The notes: generated from the letters alone by a model not told the origin. Shown: positions 6,482 through 13,928, counted from the first letter of the stretch. The stretch: DNA of 16,879 nucleotides from an uncultured Bacteroidota bacterium (GCA_903819815.1 CAIJFC010000012.1:1-16879), one strand, 5' to 3'. Numbers and translations: made by a program.

Positions 6482-7768
6482 ATGAATATATTTTGGTTTA
6501 GACGAGATTTAAGAGTCGATGACAACAAAGGATTTTTTGAAGCTTTGAATAGTAATTCTGAAGTTTTACCACTATTTATATTTGATAAAAATATTTTAGA
6601 GGAACTCCCAAAAGACGACGCTCGTGTCAGTTTTATTCATGAGAGATTGGATTATATCGATATGGAATTGCAAAAATTCGGTAAAAATTTAGCCGTTTTT
6701 TATGGAGATCCATTGACTATTATTGATAAATTAATCTCCGAAAATAATATTGAAACACTCTATACCAATCACGATTATGAACCGTATGCTAAAGAGCGAG
6801 ACGAAGCAATCACTTCTTTATTAGCATCAAAAAACATAGCCTTTAAAACATTTAAAGACCAAGTTATTTTTGAAAAAAGTGAAGTCGTAAAAGACGACCA
6901 AACTCCTTATGTAGTTTTTACCCCATTTTCAAGGAAATGGAAAGACTTATTTCAAAAAACAAAATTAGAACACTTTGAATCGGAGAAATTACTGAAAAAA
7001 ATTGCCTATCACTCCTACCCTTTCTTAAGTTTGAACGACATCAGTTTTGAGCAATCCAAAATTAAAGTTGCTCATTATAATAATTCTGAAAAATTAATTT
7101 CAAATTATGAAGATACACGAAATTTCCCTGCTCTTGCTGGAACTTCAATGATTGGAACTCATTTGCGTTTTGGCTCTGTCAGCATTCGAAAAATAGTTGC
7201 TACAGCGGCATCGCAAAAAAAGGAAACATTTCTAAATGAATTGATTTGGCGAGAATTTTTCATGCAAATACTTTGGCATTTTCCTCATACCAATACCAAA
7301 AGTTTTCGACCAAAATATGACGCTATAAAATGGAATAACAACGAAGTTGAATTTCAAAAATGGTGCGAAGGAAAAACGGGTTATCCCTTTGTAGATGCTG
7401 GAATGCGAGAATTAAATGCTACGGGGCACATGCACAATCGAGTGAGAATGGTTGTTGCCAGTTTTTTATGCAAGCATTTACTAATTGATTGGCGTTGGGG
7501 AGAAACCTATTTTGCAACCAAACTTTTAGATTACGAACAATCTAGTAATGTTGGAAATTGGCAATGGGCTGCTGGAAGTGGCGTTGACGCTGCTCCCTAT
7601 TTTAGAATTTTCAATCCAACAGAGCAAATCAAAAAGTTTGATAAAGATTTAATTTACATCAAAAAATGGGTTCCTGAATTGCAAGATTTTACATACCCAC
7701 AACCCATTGTAGACCATAAGTTTGCTCGTGAAAGATGCCTTAGGGTATTCAAAGAAGCTGTCGGATAA
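6482..7768 (+). CDS. phrB: Class I deoxyribodipyrimidine photolyase (cryptochrome/photolyase family)
   Basis: This FAD enzyme uses blue or near-UV light to split pyrimidine dimers in DNA. The product has 428 residues. The N-terminal antenna domain starts MNIFWFRRDLRVDDN. The C-terminal FAD domain shows LIWREFFMQILW, GKTGYPFVDAGMREL, GHMHNRVRMVVASFLCKHL, DWRWGE and SNVGNWQWAAGSGVDAAPYF. In the last motif the residue aligning with E. coli Asn378, near flavin N5, is still Asn, and the first Trp of the WQW matches Trp382 of the electron-transfer chain. An in-frame ATG at 6458 would overlap the previous gene by 23 bases; ATG at 6482 gives the standard N-terminus. A CPD photolyase is most likely; a cryptochrome-like role cannot be excluded. 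Confidence 0.93.
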   Translation: MNIFWFRRDLRVDDNKGFFEALNSNSEVLPLFIFDKNILEELPKDDARVSFIHERLDYIDMELQKFGKNLAVFYGDPLTIIDKLISENNIETLYTNHDYEPYAKERDEAITSLLASKNIAFKTFKDQVIFEKSEVVKDDQTPYVVFTPFSRKWKDLFQKTKLEHFESEKLLKKIAYHSYPFLSLNDISFEQSKIKVAHYNNSEKLISNYEDTRNFPALAGTSMIGTHLRFGSVSIRKIVATAASQKKETFLNELIWREFFMQILWHFPHTNTKSFRPKYDAIKWNNNEVEFQKWCEGKTGYPFVDAGMRELNATGHMHNRVRMVVASFLCKHLLIDWRWGETYFATKLLDYEQSSNVGNWQWAAGSGVDAAPYFRIFNPTEQIKKFDKDLIYIKKWVPELQDFTYPQPIVDHKFARERCLRVFKEAVG

Positions 7769-7772
7769 CCTA

Positions 7773-8426
7773 TTACAATTCTGAAATTATAGTATAATTT
7801 AATTCATCAAAATGATTAATAACGGTATCCGCCTTTGATAAATCTTGAAGTTTAGAATGAATACTATTATAACCAATACAAAATATTCCAGCCGCTTTTG
7901 CTGCTAAAACACCGTTGGTACTGTCTTCAATAACGATGCAGTTTTCCTTTGGGGCTATTGATAATGAAGCGGCAAATTCAAAAATTGCAGGATGTGGTTT
8001 GGATTTTGGAAAATCTTCTCCGCTAACGATGTGAGTGAAATACGGATGTAATTCAAAACGTCGAAAAACACGTTCAATTGTAACTTTTGATGCCGATGAA
8101 GCCAATATCAACTGCATTCCATTTTTGTGCAAGTCTTTAATTAATTTTTCGACACCTTCCAATAACTCTAAATCTTCTTTGTGATCAAAAGAATCATTAA
8201 AAAGAGATCGTTTCCTCAAAATCAATTCTTCAACATCATCCTCTAAATTGAAAATTGTTTTCACTCTTTGGAATACATTTCGAGTTGAATTCCCAGTGAA
8301 AGAAGTAAATAATTCTTCAGTAACTTCAATATTTAACTCCGAAAAGTGTTGGAAATAAGCATACCTATGAACGGGTTCTGTGTCTACAATTACGCCATCC
8401 ATATCGAAAATTACTGTTTGTATCAT
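7773..8426 (-). CDS. HAD-superfamily hydrolase, beta-phosphoglucomutase-like subfamily
   Basis: The protein has 217 residues with all four HAD motifs: FDMDGVIVDTE (nucleophile Asp8, acid/base Asp10), LASSAS (motif II), the motif III Lys in PKSKPHPAIF, and VIEDSTNGVLAAKAAG (motif IV). A helical cap follows motif I. This architecture is shared by beta-phosphoglucomutase, phosphoglycolate phosphatase-like and 2-deoxyglucose-6-phosphatase-like enzymes, so the substrate cannot be read from the sequence. It is cytoplasmic. Its 3' end meets the photolyase gene with only 4 bases between the stops. The upstream 53-base spacer to tcdA carries a G-rich heptanucleotide repeat. Confidence 0.9.
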   Translation of the reverse strand: MIQTVIFDMDGVIVDTEPVHRYAYFQHFSELNIEVTEELFTSFTGNSTRNVFQRVKTIFNLEDDVEELILRKRSLFNDSFDHKEDLELLEGVEKLIKDLHKNGMQLILASSASKVTIERVFRRFELHPYFTHIVSGEDFPKSKPHPAIFEFAASLSIAPKENCIVIEDSTNGVLAAKAAGIFCIGYNSIHSKLQDLSKADTVINHFDELNYTIISEL

Positions 8427-8430
8427 TTTA

Positions 8431-8459
8431 GGTGTTGGGTGTTGGGTGTTAGGTTGGGT
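8431..8459. repeat. G-rich heptanucleotide repeat (GGTGTTG type)
   Basis: GGTGTTG, GGTGTTG, GGTGTTA and GGTTGGG follow in strict 7-base register. The array lies between the tcdA stop and the HAD start, only four bases before the HAD ATG in the minus direction. On the plus strand it offers at least four tracts of two or three G, so a two-layer quadruplex is possible. On the HAD mRNA (minus strand) it is C-rich. Confidence 0.75.
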
Positions 8460-8479
8460 ACTATCTTGATAAAATAAAT

Positions 8480-9196
8480 TTATTCTTTTTTCAGCAAATA
8501 TCGAATAACGGTTTCAGCAGCATACAAGCCAAATAATCCTGGCATGTAACTGTTGGTTCCATAAAATGATTTTTTGTAATTACTTCCATCAGTCATTTTC
8601 AAACTTGCTTCGTCTTGAATTTCTGAAGAAAAAACAACTTTCAATTTATCAATTTTCACTTCTTTCAAACGTCTTCTTATTGTTTTCGCCAAAAAACAAT
8701 TTACGGTATTGGTAATATCAGCCACTTTTACTTTGGAAGCTTCCATTTTTCCACCTGCTCCCATACTGGAAATTATTTTCACTCTTTTTCGCTTGGCACC
8801 AATAATCAAATTTAGTTTTGGTGTTACGCTATCGATACAATCCAAAACATAATCGAATTCATCGGTTACAATTTCAAAAGCCCGTTCTGGTGAAAGGAAT
8901 TCTTGAATACGTGACAGTTTTAATTCAGGATTAATATCCATTAATCGATCGCCAACGACAGTGATTTTAGGTTGACCAACGGTTGAATGCAACGCAGGCA
9001 ATTGTCTGTTAATATTAGTGATATCTACAACATCCCCATCAACAATAGTCATTTTCCCTACTCCTGCTCTCGCCAAAAATTCGGCAGCAAAAGAACCCAC
9101 TCCACCTAATCCTACTACCAAAACATTTGCGTTTTTTAACTTAGTTAATCCCTCTGCTTTGAACAATAATTCTGCTCGTTCTGTCCATTCTGCCAT
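8480..9196 (-). CDS. tcdA: tRNA threonylcarbamoyladenosine dehydratase (ThiF/E1-like)
   Basis: TcdA (CsdL) uses ATP to cyclise t6A at position 37 of ANN-decoding tRNAs to ct6A. The protein has 238 residues, slightly shorter than the E. coli enzyme. It shows the E1-like nucleotide-binding loop GLGGVGS (29-35), then TIVDGDVVDITNINRQ, the conserved KI after GQP, DYVLDCIDSVTPKLNLI, and SSMGAGGKMEASKVKVADI, the stretch that separates TcdA from ThiF and MoeB. No CxxC zinc pair is seen, as expected for TcdA. Translation from ATG at 9196 gives the family-typical start (ERAELLF). It is part of a minus-strand series tatD - tcdA - HAD, separated from tatD by a repeat-bearing spacer of 104 bases. Confidence 0.9.
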   Translation of the reverse strand: MAEWTERAELLFKAEGLTKLKNANVLVVGLGGVGSFAAEFLARAGVGKMTIVDGDVVDITNINRQLPALHSTVGQPKITVVGDRLMDINPELKLSRIQEFLSPERAFEIVTDEFDYVLDCIDSVTPKLNLIIGAKRKRVKIISSMGAGGKMEASKVKVADITNTVNCFLAKTIRRRLKEVKIDKLKVVFSSEIQDEASLKMTDGSNYKKSFYGTNSYMPGLFGLYAAETVIRYLLKKE

Positions 9197-9249
9197 TATA
9201 TTATCTTTTATATATTTCTTCGAAGCGTTGCTTCCTATTTATTTTTAAA

Positions 9250-9293
9250 CACTAATTTCACTAATCAATTAGTGGTAATTCGTGTAATTCGTG
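9250..9293. repeat. Palindrome plus tandem 9-mer in the tatD-tcdA spacer
   Basis: CACTAATT (9250-9257) pairs perfectly with AATTAGTG (9267-9274) across a 9-base loop that itself contains another CACTAAT copy (9259-9265). Directly after comes GTAATTCGT twice in tandem (9275-9283 and 9284-9292). Sequences of the type ATTAGTGGTAATTCGTGT recur in intergenic spacers of Flavobacterium and related genomes as far as I remember, so this is probably one copy of an interspersed palindromic family. It can form an RNA hairpin in either direction but has no T-run. Confidence 0.6.
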
Positions 9294-9300
9294 TTTGATT

Positions 9301-9945
9301 TTATTTAAAAACAGTATCAAAATTAGCATTAATTATTGCCTTCATTTCTCCCATTTCTATGTTTTTATATCTTGCAGCTAATTCATAAACAGCGGCTATT
9401 CCTTCTTCTATTGTATCCGTTTCCAAAAACAAACGCTCCTTGGGAATACTCTTAAAAACCAATTCTAATTCAGGATTTCTTAGCAAGTATTTACCAAATG
9501 AAATATAAAATCCATTGGCAATCAATTGCTCCGCAGTTTCCTTGTTTTTTGAAAATCCATGAATAATCATTGGAACTGAAATAGCCATTTTCTTTTTTGT
9601 TGCAATTACTTCCTGAAAAGCTGCAACGCAATGAATAACAACTGGTTTTCTATATTTTTCGGCTAAAGCCAATTGTTTTTCGAAAACCATTTGCTGCAAA
9701 GCGATTGGATATTCAATTCTTTTATCCAATCCACATTCGCCAATAGCAAGACACTTTTCGTCTTTTAGCTTACTTTCAATAATTGATAAATCCTCATCTA
9801 TCTTATCTTCAACGATATGCCAAGGATGAATTCCAATAGAATAATTTGGAATTGATGCGTCAAATTCCTGCGGATATTGATTCACTAATTCCAAAACATC
9901 TACCTGAATTGAAGATTGATGCGTATGTAAATTGAAAAAATTCAT
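9301..9945 (-). CDS. TatD-family metal-dependent hydrolase (short form)
   Basis: The protein has 214 residues, shorter than the usual 250-260 of TatD, but the metal ligands are in place: LHTH (His7, His9), GECGLD (Glu70), VIHC (His105), IIHG (His129) and ETDT (Asp177), spread over a TIM-barrel. TatD relatives act as DNA exonucleases or phosphoesterases; the substrate here is open. The shortness comes from compact loops and not from a lost end. Its ATG overlaps the stop of the upstream DUF1684 gene by one base (TAATG), so translation is probably coupled. Confidence 0.88.
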   Translation of the reverse strand: MNFFNLHTHQSSIQVDVLELVNQYPQEFDASIPNYSIGIHPWHIVEDKIDEDLSIIESKLKDEKCLAIGECGLDKRIEYPIALQQMVFEKQLALAEKYRKPVVIHCVAAFQEVIATKKKMAISVPMIIHGFSKNKETAEQLIANGFYISFGKYLLRNPELELVFKSIPKERLFLETDTIEEGIAAVYELAARYKNIEMGEMKAIINANFDTVFK

Positions 9946-10547
9946 TAGTTGTGAAATTTTTTCACCCCAGCAAGTATTTCAATTTTCAAATCGTTTTCAA
10001 GCGGAACAATAGGGCATGAATATTTATAATTATATGCACAATAAGGGTTGTAAGCCAAATTAAAGTCTATGGCAACTGTATCGCCTTTTGGTACTTTCAT
10101 ATCAATATAGCGACCACCAATATAACTTTCATTCCCGTTTGTATTATCTGAAAATGGCAAAAACAAATAGTCTTTATATTCCTCTTTTTTAGAAAGTTCA
10201 ATGTTTTTATATAGGTTTAATTTAAACGGTTTTTCATCTATCCTAAATGCTAATTCGCCATACTTTACATATATCGGTCGTCGTTCTTTTGTGGTTTTCA
10301 TTTCAAAAGGCATTTCGCTATCAGTTCTTGTAAATTTTGCAATAACGAAATACTTTTTATTGATTGGAAAAAAATCCAATTTTTCAAAAACAACTCTATC
10401 TTCATCTGTTAAAGGACTTTGCTCTTTTGATGCGAATTCCGTATTTAGCTCTTTTTGAAATTTTTCAACTACCAAAAAATTAAATTTAACTTGACAAAAA
10501 CCACCAACAGAAATAAAAAACAACACCAAAAATATTACTTTTTTCAT
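9945..10547 (-). CDS. Exported DUF1684 protein
   Basis: The protein has 200 residues and begins with a signal peptide (MKKVIFLVLFFISVGGFCQ). The Cys18 near its end could be a lipobox cysteine (GGFC), so either a secreted protein or a lipoprotein is possible. DUF1684 hallmarks are clear in the C-terminal half: GGRYIDMKVPKGDTVAIDFN (144-163), AYNPYCAY (165-172) and SCPIVPLEN (177-185). The family has no established function. Expression starts from a good promoter at 10563-10593 and the gene overlaps tatD by one base. Confidence 0.88.
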   Translation of the reverse strand: MKKVIFLVLFFISVGGFCQVKFNFLVVEKFQKELNTEFASKEQSPLTDEDRVVFEKLDFFPINKKYFVIAKFTRTDSEMPFEMKTTKERRPIYVKYGELAFRIDEKPFKLNLYKNIELSKKEEYKDYLFLPFSDNTNGNESYIGGRYIDMKVPKGDTVAIDFNLAYNPYCAYNYKYSCPIVPLENDLKIEILAGVKKFHN

Positions 10548-10562
10548 CTTATATCTTTATTG

Positions 10563-10593
10563 CAAAATTAGTTTAAAAGTTACAAAATGACAA
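10563..10593 (-). promoter_or_regulatory. Predicted promoter of the DUF1684-tatD unit
   Basis: On the minus strand TTG (10593-10591) is followed after 20 bases by TAATTTTG (10570-10563), giving both boxes of the Bacteroidota promoter. The -7 box lies 15 bases before the ATG. The region is shared with the divergent MFS gene. Confidence 0.55.
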
Positions 10594-10616
10594 CCATGCA
10601 ATGCCACAAAGTTTAT

Positions 10617-10624
10617 TACATTTG
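10617..10624 (+). promoter_or_regulatory. -7 box for the MFS transporter gene
   Basis: TACATTTG matches TAnnTTTG and ends 18 bases before the ATG at 10643. No TTG is found at the -33 distance. Confidence 0.4.
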
Positions 10625-10642
10625 TAAATTCAATGATCTTCC

Positions 10643-11866
10643 ATGTTAAAAACTGCTTTTTATCGATATATAAACAACTTCAAGGGTTTTACTAGAGAAA
10701 TCTGGATACTTGCGATAATTACCTTCATCAATCGAGCAGGCACCATGGTTCTTCCATTTTTATCGAAATACCTTAAAGAAAATTTGCACTTTTCCTACAG
10801 TCAAGTAGGTTGGATTATGGTTTCCTTTGGATTTGGATCCATGTTAGGTTCCTGGTTAGGTGGAAAATTATCTGATAAAATAGGTTTTTATAAAATCATG
10901 ATATTTAGTTTATTCACAAGCGGAATTGGATTTTTATTACTTCAATTTGTAACTTCATTTGTAGGATTATGCATTGGAATGTTCAGTATTATGGTTATTG
11001 CCGATATGTTTCGTCCCGCTATGTTTGTATCGCTTGGTGCCTATTCAAAACCTGAAAATAGAACTCGTGCACTTACTTTGGTTCGAATAGCTGTAAACCT
11101 TGGTTTTGCTGCAGGACCCGCATTAGGTGGGCTTATTATAATGGCTATTGGCTATCGCGGGCTTTTTTGGGTGGACGGTTTAACTTGTATTTTGGCAATC
11201 GGATTGTTTGCATTATTGGTAAAAGAAAAGAAAAAACCAATAAGCGAAACTTCAAAAATTGACGAGTCTAAAAGAATATCCGTTTTTAAAGACAAAATCT
11301 TTTGGGTATTTCTATTTGTAAGTTTTGTAACCGCAATGATTTTCTTTCAATTGTTTACCACCTTACCATTATACCACCATGAAAGATTTGGTTTAACCGA
11401 ATTTGAAACCGGGCTTTTAATGACCTTAAATGGGTTGCTAATTTTCGCTCTAGAAATGCCAGTAGTAAGTTATTTTGAAAGAAAAAAAGTCCAGAAATTA
11501 AAAATTATTCTTTGGGGAACGCTATTAATGGCTATGGGTTTCTATTTATTATTGATTAATATTTGGGCTGGAATTCTTGTAATAAGTATGATTTTTGTAT
11601 CCATAGGAGAAGTTTTCTCTTTTCCATTTTCTAATGCATTTGCGTTAAGCCGAGCACCAGCGGGACATGAAGGTCGTTATATGGCAATTTATACCATGAG
11701 TTTCAGCACTGCGCATATAGTAAGTTCCAAATTGGGAATGGAAATTATCGGACATTTTGGTTACCAATGGAACTGGTTTGTAATGGGTGGTTTTGGTATT
11801 CTAGCAGCATTTAGTTGTATTTGGATTCAAAAACAATTAAAATTAGAAACTCATGTAATTCGTTAA
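10643..11866 (+). CDS. MFS transporter, drug/metabolite efflux type
   Basis: The inner-membrane protein has 407 residues and about 12 hydrophobic segments. The loop after the second segment carries the MFS motif A in the form GGKLSDKIGFYK (73-84). An Arg-rich stretch follows at the next conserved position (PENRTRALTLVRIAVNLGFAAGPALGG), matching motif C features of 12-segment antiporters. A charged central cytoplasmic loop (KEKKKPISETSKIDESKR) divides the two six-helix halves. The substrate cannot be told; the family includes multidrug and sugar-efflux proteins. It is divergent from the DUF1684 gene. An ATG at 10633 is out of frame. Confidence 0.92.
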   Translation: MLKTAFYRYINNFKGFTREIWILAIITFINRAGTMVLPFLSKYLKENLHFSYSQVGWIMVSFGFGSMLGSWLGGKLSDKIGFYKIMIFSLFTSGIGFLLLQFVTSFVGLCIGMFSIMVIADMFRPAMFVSLGAYSKPENRTRALTLVRIAVNLGFAAGPALGGLIIMAIGYRGLFWVDGLTCILAIGLFALLVKEKKKPISETSKIDESKRISVFKDKIFWVFLFVSFVTAMIFFQLFTTLPLYHHERFGLTEFETGLLMTLNGLLIFALEMPVVSYFERKKVQKLKIILWGTLLMAMGFYLLLINIWAGILVISMIFVSIGEVFSFPFSNAFALSRAPAGHEGRYMAIYTMSFSTAHIVSSKLGMEIIGHFGYQWNWFVMGGFGILAAFSCIWIQKQLKLETHVIR

Positions 11867-11883
11867 TATCAAAAGGAAATAAC

Positions 11884-11891
11884 TATTTTTG
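11884..11891 (+). promoter_or_regulatory. -7 box for the two small genes
   Basis: TATTTTTG matches TAnnTTTG, 25 bases before the ATG at 11917. It suggests that the small genes have their own transcript, separate from the MFS gene. Confidence 0.4.
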
Positions 11892-11916
11892 CATAATTAA
11901 ATAACAATATATCATC

Positions 11917-12144
11917 ATGGCCAAAGGAATACACACAGGAATTATAGAAATTGATGAAAACGGAAATTACTTTTGCGGTGATTTTCTACTTGATTATCAA
12001 ATGGTTGCAAAGAGCTTTAAAGTAGGTGACGAAATTACAATCAAAACTGTAATTGTAAATCCTAGCGATAAATCGTATGCTACCTATGAAAAAAAATCTA
12101 GGAATTTTGCCATAGCAAACGATAAACAAGAAAAAGAGTACTAA
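11917..12144 (+). CDS. Small conserved-looking hypothetical protein (75 aa)
   Basis: I do not recognise the family. The protein has 75 residues and no signal or membrane segment. The first two thirds alternate as in a small beta-barrel (MAKGIHTGIIEIDENGNYFC, then FLLDYQMVAKSFKVGDEITI), and the C-terminus is charged (NDKQEKEY). The phrase KVGDEITIK is typical of beta-barrel nucleotide- or ligand-binding domains but is not diagnostic. Codon use matches its neighbours, a promoter box lies upstream, and the next small gene starts one base after the stop. These points make it a real gene. Confidence 0.75.
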   Translation: MAKGIHTGIIEIDENGNYFCGDFLLDYQMVAKSFKVGDEITIKTVIVNPSDKSYATYEKKSRNFAIANDKQEKEY

Positions 12145-12145
12145 A

Positions 12146-12286
12146 ATGTTTAAAATCCTAGCCAAAATAAACCAACTCGTTTTACCGAGTTTAACAAAGC
12201 AAAGATTGGATGTTACCAAAGCTAAAAATTGGCAAAAAGCACTAATCGCCTACCGCTATTACGTAACTGTAAGAGCATTAGACTAA
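12146..12286 (+). CDS. Very small basic protein (46 aa)
   Basis: ATG at 12146 lies one base after the preceding stop and opens a 46-codon frame: MFKILAKINQLVLPSLTKQR, then LDVTKAKNWQKALIAYRYYV and TVRALD. It is basic and mostly helical by pattern, with an aromatic-rich second half, and has no signal peptide. From memory, near-identical short proteins in Flavobacterium have been labelled SsrA-binding protein. True SmpB is about 150 residues with an OB fold, so that label looks wrong. The tight spacing suggests translational coupling with the 75-residue gene. Function unknown. Confidence 0.65.
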   Translation: MFKILAKINQLVLPSLTKQRLDVTKAKNWQKALIAYRYYVTVRALD

Positions 12287-12329
12287 TGTAGTTTTTCAAA
12301 ATCTCAAAATTGATTTATTTAAAAATACA

Positions 12330-12360
12330 TTTGCAAATTAGACTTTAATACCTATATTTG
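12330..12360 (+). promoter_or_regulatory. tRNA-Arg promoter, full consensus
   Basis: TTTG (12330-12333), exactly 19 bases, then TATATTTG (12353-12360): the best promoter in the window. Transcription would start a few bases before the tRNA at 12373. TACATTTG at 12326-12333 is a second possible -7 box overlapping the -33 box. Confidence 0.75.
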
Positions 12361-12372
12361 CACCCACAAAAT

Positions 12373-12446
12373 GGCCTTGTGGCGCAACTGAATAGCGCAC
12401 TTGATTACGGCTCAAGAGGTTACTGGTTTGAATCCAGTCAAGGTCA
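12373..12446 (+). tRNA. tRNA-Arg (anticodon ACG)
   Basis: The 74-base cloverleaf has acceptor stem GGCCTTG/CAAGGTC (G2-U71 wobble), D stem GCGC/GCGC, anticodon stem CTTGA/TCAAG with loop TTACGGC (anticodon ACG at 12407-12409), variable loop AGGTT, T stem ACTGG/CCAGT and discriminator A73. CCA is not encoded. ACG, edited to ICG by TadA, reads CGU, CGC and CGA. In the D loop G18-A19 replaces the usual G18-G19, and in the T loop position 56 is T in place of C. The two changes together keep a 19-56 pair as A-U. Confidence 0.96.
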
Positions 12447-12461
12447 CAAAATAAAAAAAAT

Positions 12462-12495
12462 AAACCGCTAATTATCAAATAATCAGCGGTTTTTT
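12462..12495. terminator. Bidirectional terminator between tRNA-Arg and fahA
   Basis: AAACCGCT (12462-12469) pairs with AGCGGTTT (12485-12492). After one A-C mismatch, ATTA (12471-12474) pairs with TAAT (12480-12483), with loop TCAAA. T6 follows on the plus strand, and a T-rich run follows on the minus strand, so it can end both the tRNA transcript and fahA, whose stop lies about 75 bases away. Confidence 0.85.
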
Positions 12496-12568
12496 AATTT
12501 AATATTTTACTACATTTTCCGATATAATTAGTAATTCAATTGTTTTTTTTTTAATATTTCAAAATAGT

Positions 12569-13852
12569 TTATTTTCTTACAAATGGTGGTAAAAGCTGGC
12601 TAGAAACTTCTCCAAAACCAATTCTTACATTTGAATTTCGACAGAATCCAGTCATGATAACTGTATCATAATCATTGATAAATTTTCTTTCCGTTCCATC
12701 TTTTAATTTGATAGGATTTTTTCCACCCCAAGTCAATTCTAACATTGATCCAAAACTATCTGGAGTAGGTCCTGAAATAGTTCCCGATCCCATCATATCT
12801 CCTGAATTTACTCGACATCCATTGGAGGTATGGTGCGCTAACTGCTGACTCATAGTCCAATACATGTATTTAAAATTGGTTCTTGAAACCACAGTCGATT
12901 TTCCTTTTTCGGGTTGGATAGCCACTTCCAAATTGATGTCAAAAGCGTTTTTACCTTTTTGTTGTAAATACGTTAAAGGTGTTGGCTCTTGCTTTGGACT
13001 CTTCGTTCTAAAAGGTTCTAAAGCATCCATAGTAACAATCCATGGAGAAATTGAAGAAGCAAAATTCTTTGCTAAAAAGGGTCCAAGTGGAACATATTCC
13101 CATTTTTGAATATCACGAGCGCTCCAATCATTCAATAAAACCATCCCGAAAATATAATCTTCGGCTTCATGAATAGGGATATTCTCACCCATCACATTTA
13201 CATCAGTAGTAATAAATGCAGTTTCCAATTCGAAATCTATCAAACGTGAAGGTCCGAAAACAGGAGACGTTTCTCCAGCTGGCAAAGTTTGTCCCATGGG
13301 GCGGTGAACTGGAATTCCAGAAGGTATTATCGATGAACTACGACCGTGATATCCTACAGGTAAATGCAACCAGTTGGGTAATAAAGCATTTTCAGGATCA
13401 CGGAACATCTTTCCAACGTTCGTAGCGTGCTCTTTACTTGAATAAAAATCAGTGTAATCACCAATTAATACCGGTAATTGCATTTCTACTTCGTCAATAT
13501 TGAATATAACAACTTTTCTATGTTTTTCGTTGTCACGCAGCTTTGGATTTTTAGCATCAAAAATAGCTGCTATTCTATTTCGCACCAATCGCCACGTTTT
13601 TTTACCATCAGAAATAAAATCGTTCAGCGTGTCTTGCATGAACATATCATCGGTAAGTTCAATGTCTTCAAAATAATTTAATTGCTGTAAAGCTCCTAAA
13701 TCTATTGCGTAGTTACCAATTCTAGTTCCAACAGTTACTACATTTTCTCGAGTTAGGAAAACTCCAAAAGGAATATTTTGAATTGGAAAATCGCTGTCAT
13801 TGGCTACTTCTAACCATGATTTTCTATTAGGATCGTTTGCTGTAATTGGCAT
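12569..13852 (-). CDS. fahA: Fumarylacetoacetase
   Basis: This enzyme performs the last step of tyrosine (and phenylalanine) breakdown: fumarylacetoacetate and water give fumarate and acetoacetate. The protein has 427 residues, the length of the eukaryotic-type enzyme. It has the N-terminal SH3-like part (from WLEVANDSDFPIQNIPFG) and the FAH catalytic domain. Active-site residues are in place by spacing to mouse FAH: Asp135 and His142 in DYTDFYSSKEHATN, Glu208 and Glu210 in FELETAF, Asp242 in NDWSARDIQ and Lys262 in AKNFASS. MGSGTISGP is also present. No other gene of the tyrosine pathway is in the window. It is divergent from glyA. Confidence 0.97.
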   Translation of the reverse strand: MPITANDPNRKSWLEVANDSDFPIQNIPFGVFLTRENVVTVGTRIGNYAIDLGALQQLNYFEDIELTDDMFMQDTLNDFISDGKKTWRLVRNRIAAIFDAKNPKLRDNEKHRKVVIFNIDEVEMQLPVLIGDYTDFYSSKEHATNVGKMFRDPENALLPNWLHLPVGYHGRSSSIIPSGIPVHRPMGQTLPAGETSPVFGPSRLIDFELETAFITTDVNVMGENIPIHEAEDYIFGMVLLNDWSARDIQKWEYVPLGPFLAKNFASSISPWIVTMDALEPFRTKSPKQEPTPLTYLQQKGKNAFDINLEVAIQPEKGKSTVVSRTNFKYMYWTMSQQLAHHTSNGCRVNSGDMMGSGTISGPTPDSFGSMLELTWGGKNPIKLKDGTERKFINDYDTVIMTGFCRNSNVRIGFGEVSSQLLPPFVRK

Positions 13853-13887
13853 CTTTATGTTGATTAGTTTGTTGAAAAATATGTACC

Positions 13888-13918
13888 AAATATATTATAA
13901 ACTAGAATTTATACAAAC
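13888..13918 (-). promoter_or_regulatory. fahA promoter, full consensus
   Basis: The minus strand reads TTTG (13918-13915), 19 bases, then TATATTTG (13895-13888). It matches both boxes with ideal spacing, 35 bases before the fahA ATG. Confidence 0.65.
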
Positions 13919-13928
13919 CTTTTTTTTG

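Noticed and set aside
12373..12446. tRNA-Arg as an integration site for a mobile element
   Set aside because: No integrase, no repeat of the tRNA 3' end and no change of gene style on either side were seen in the window.
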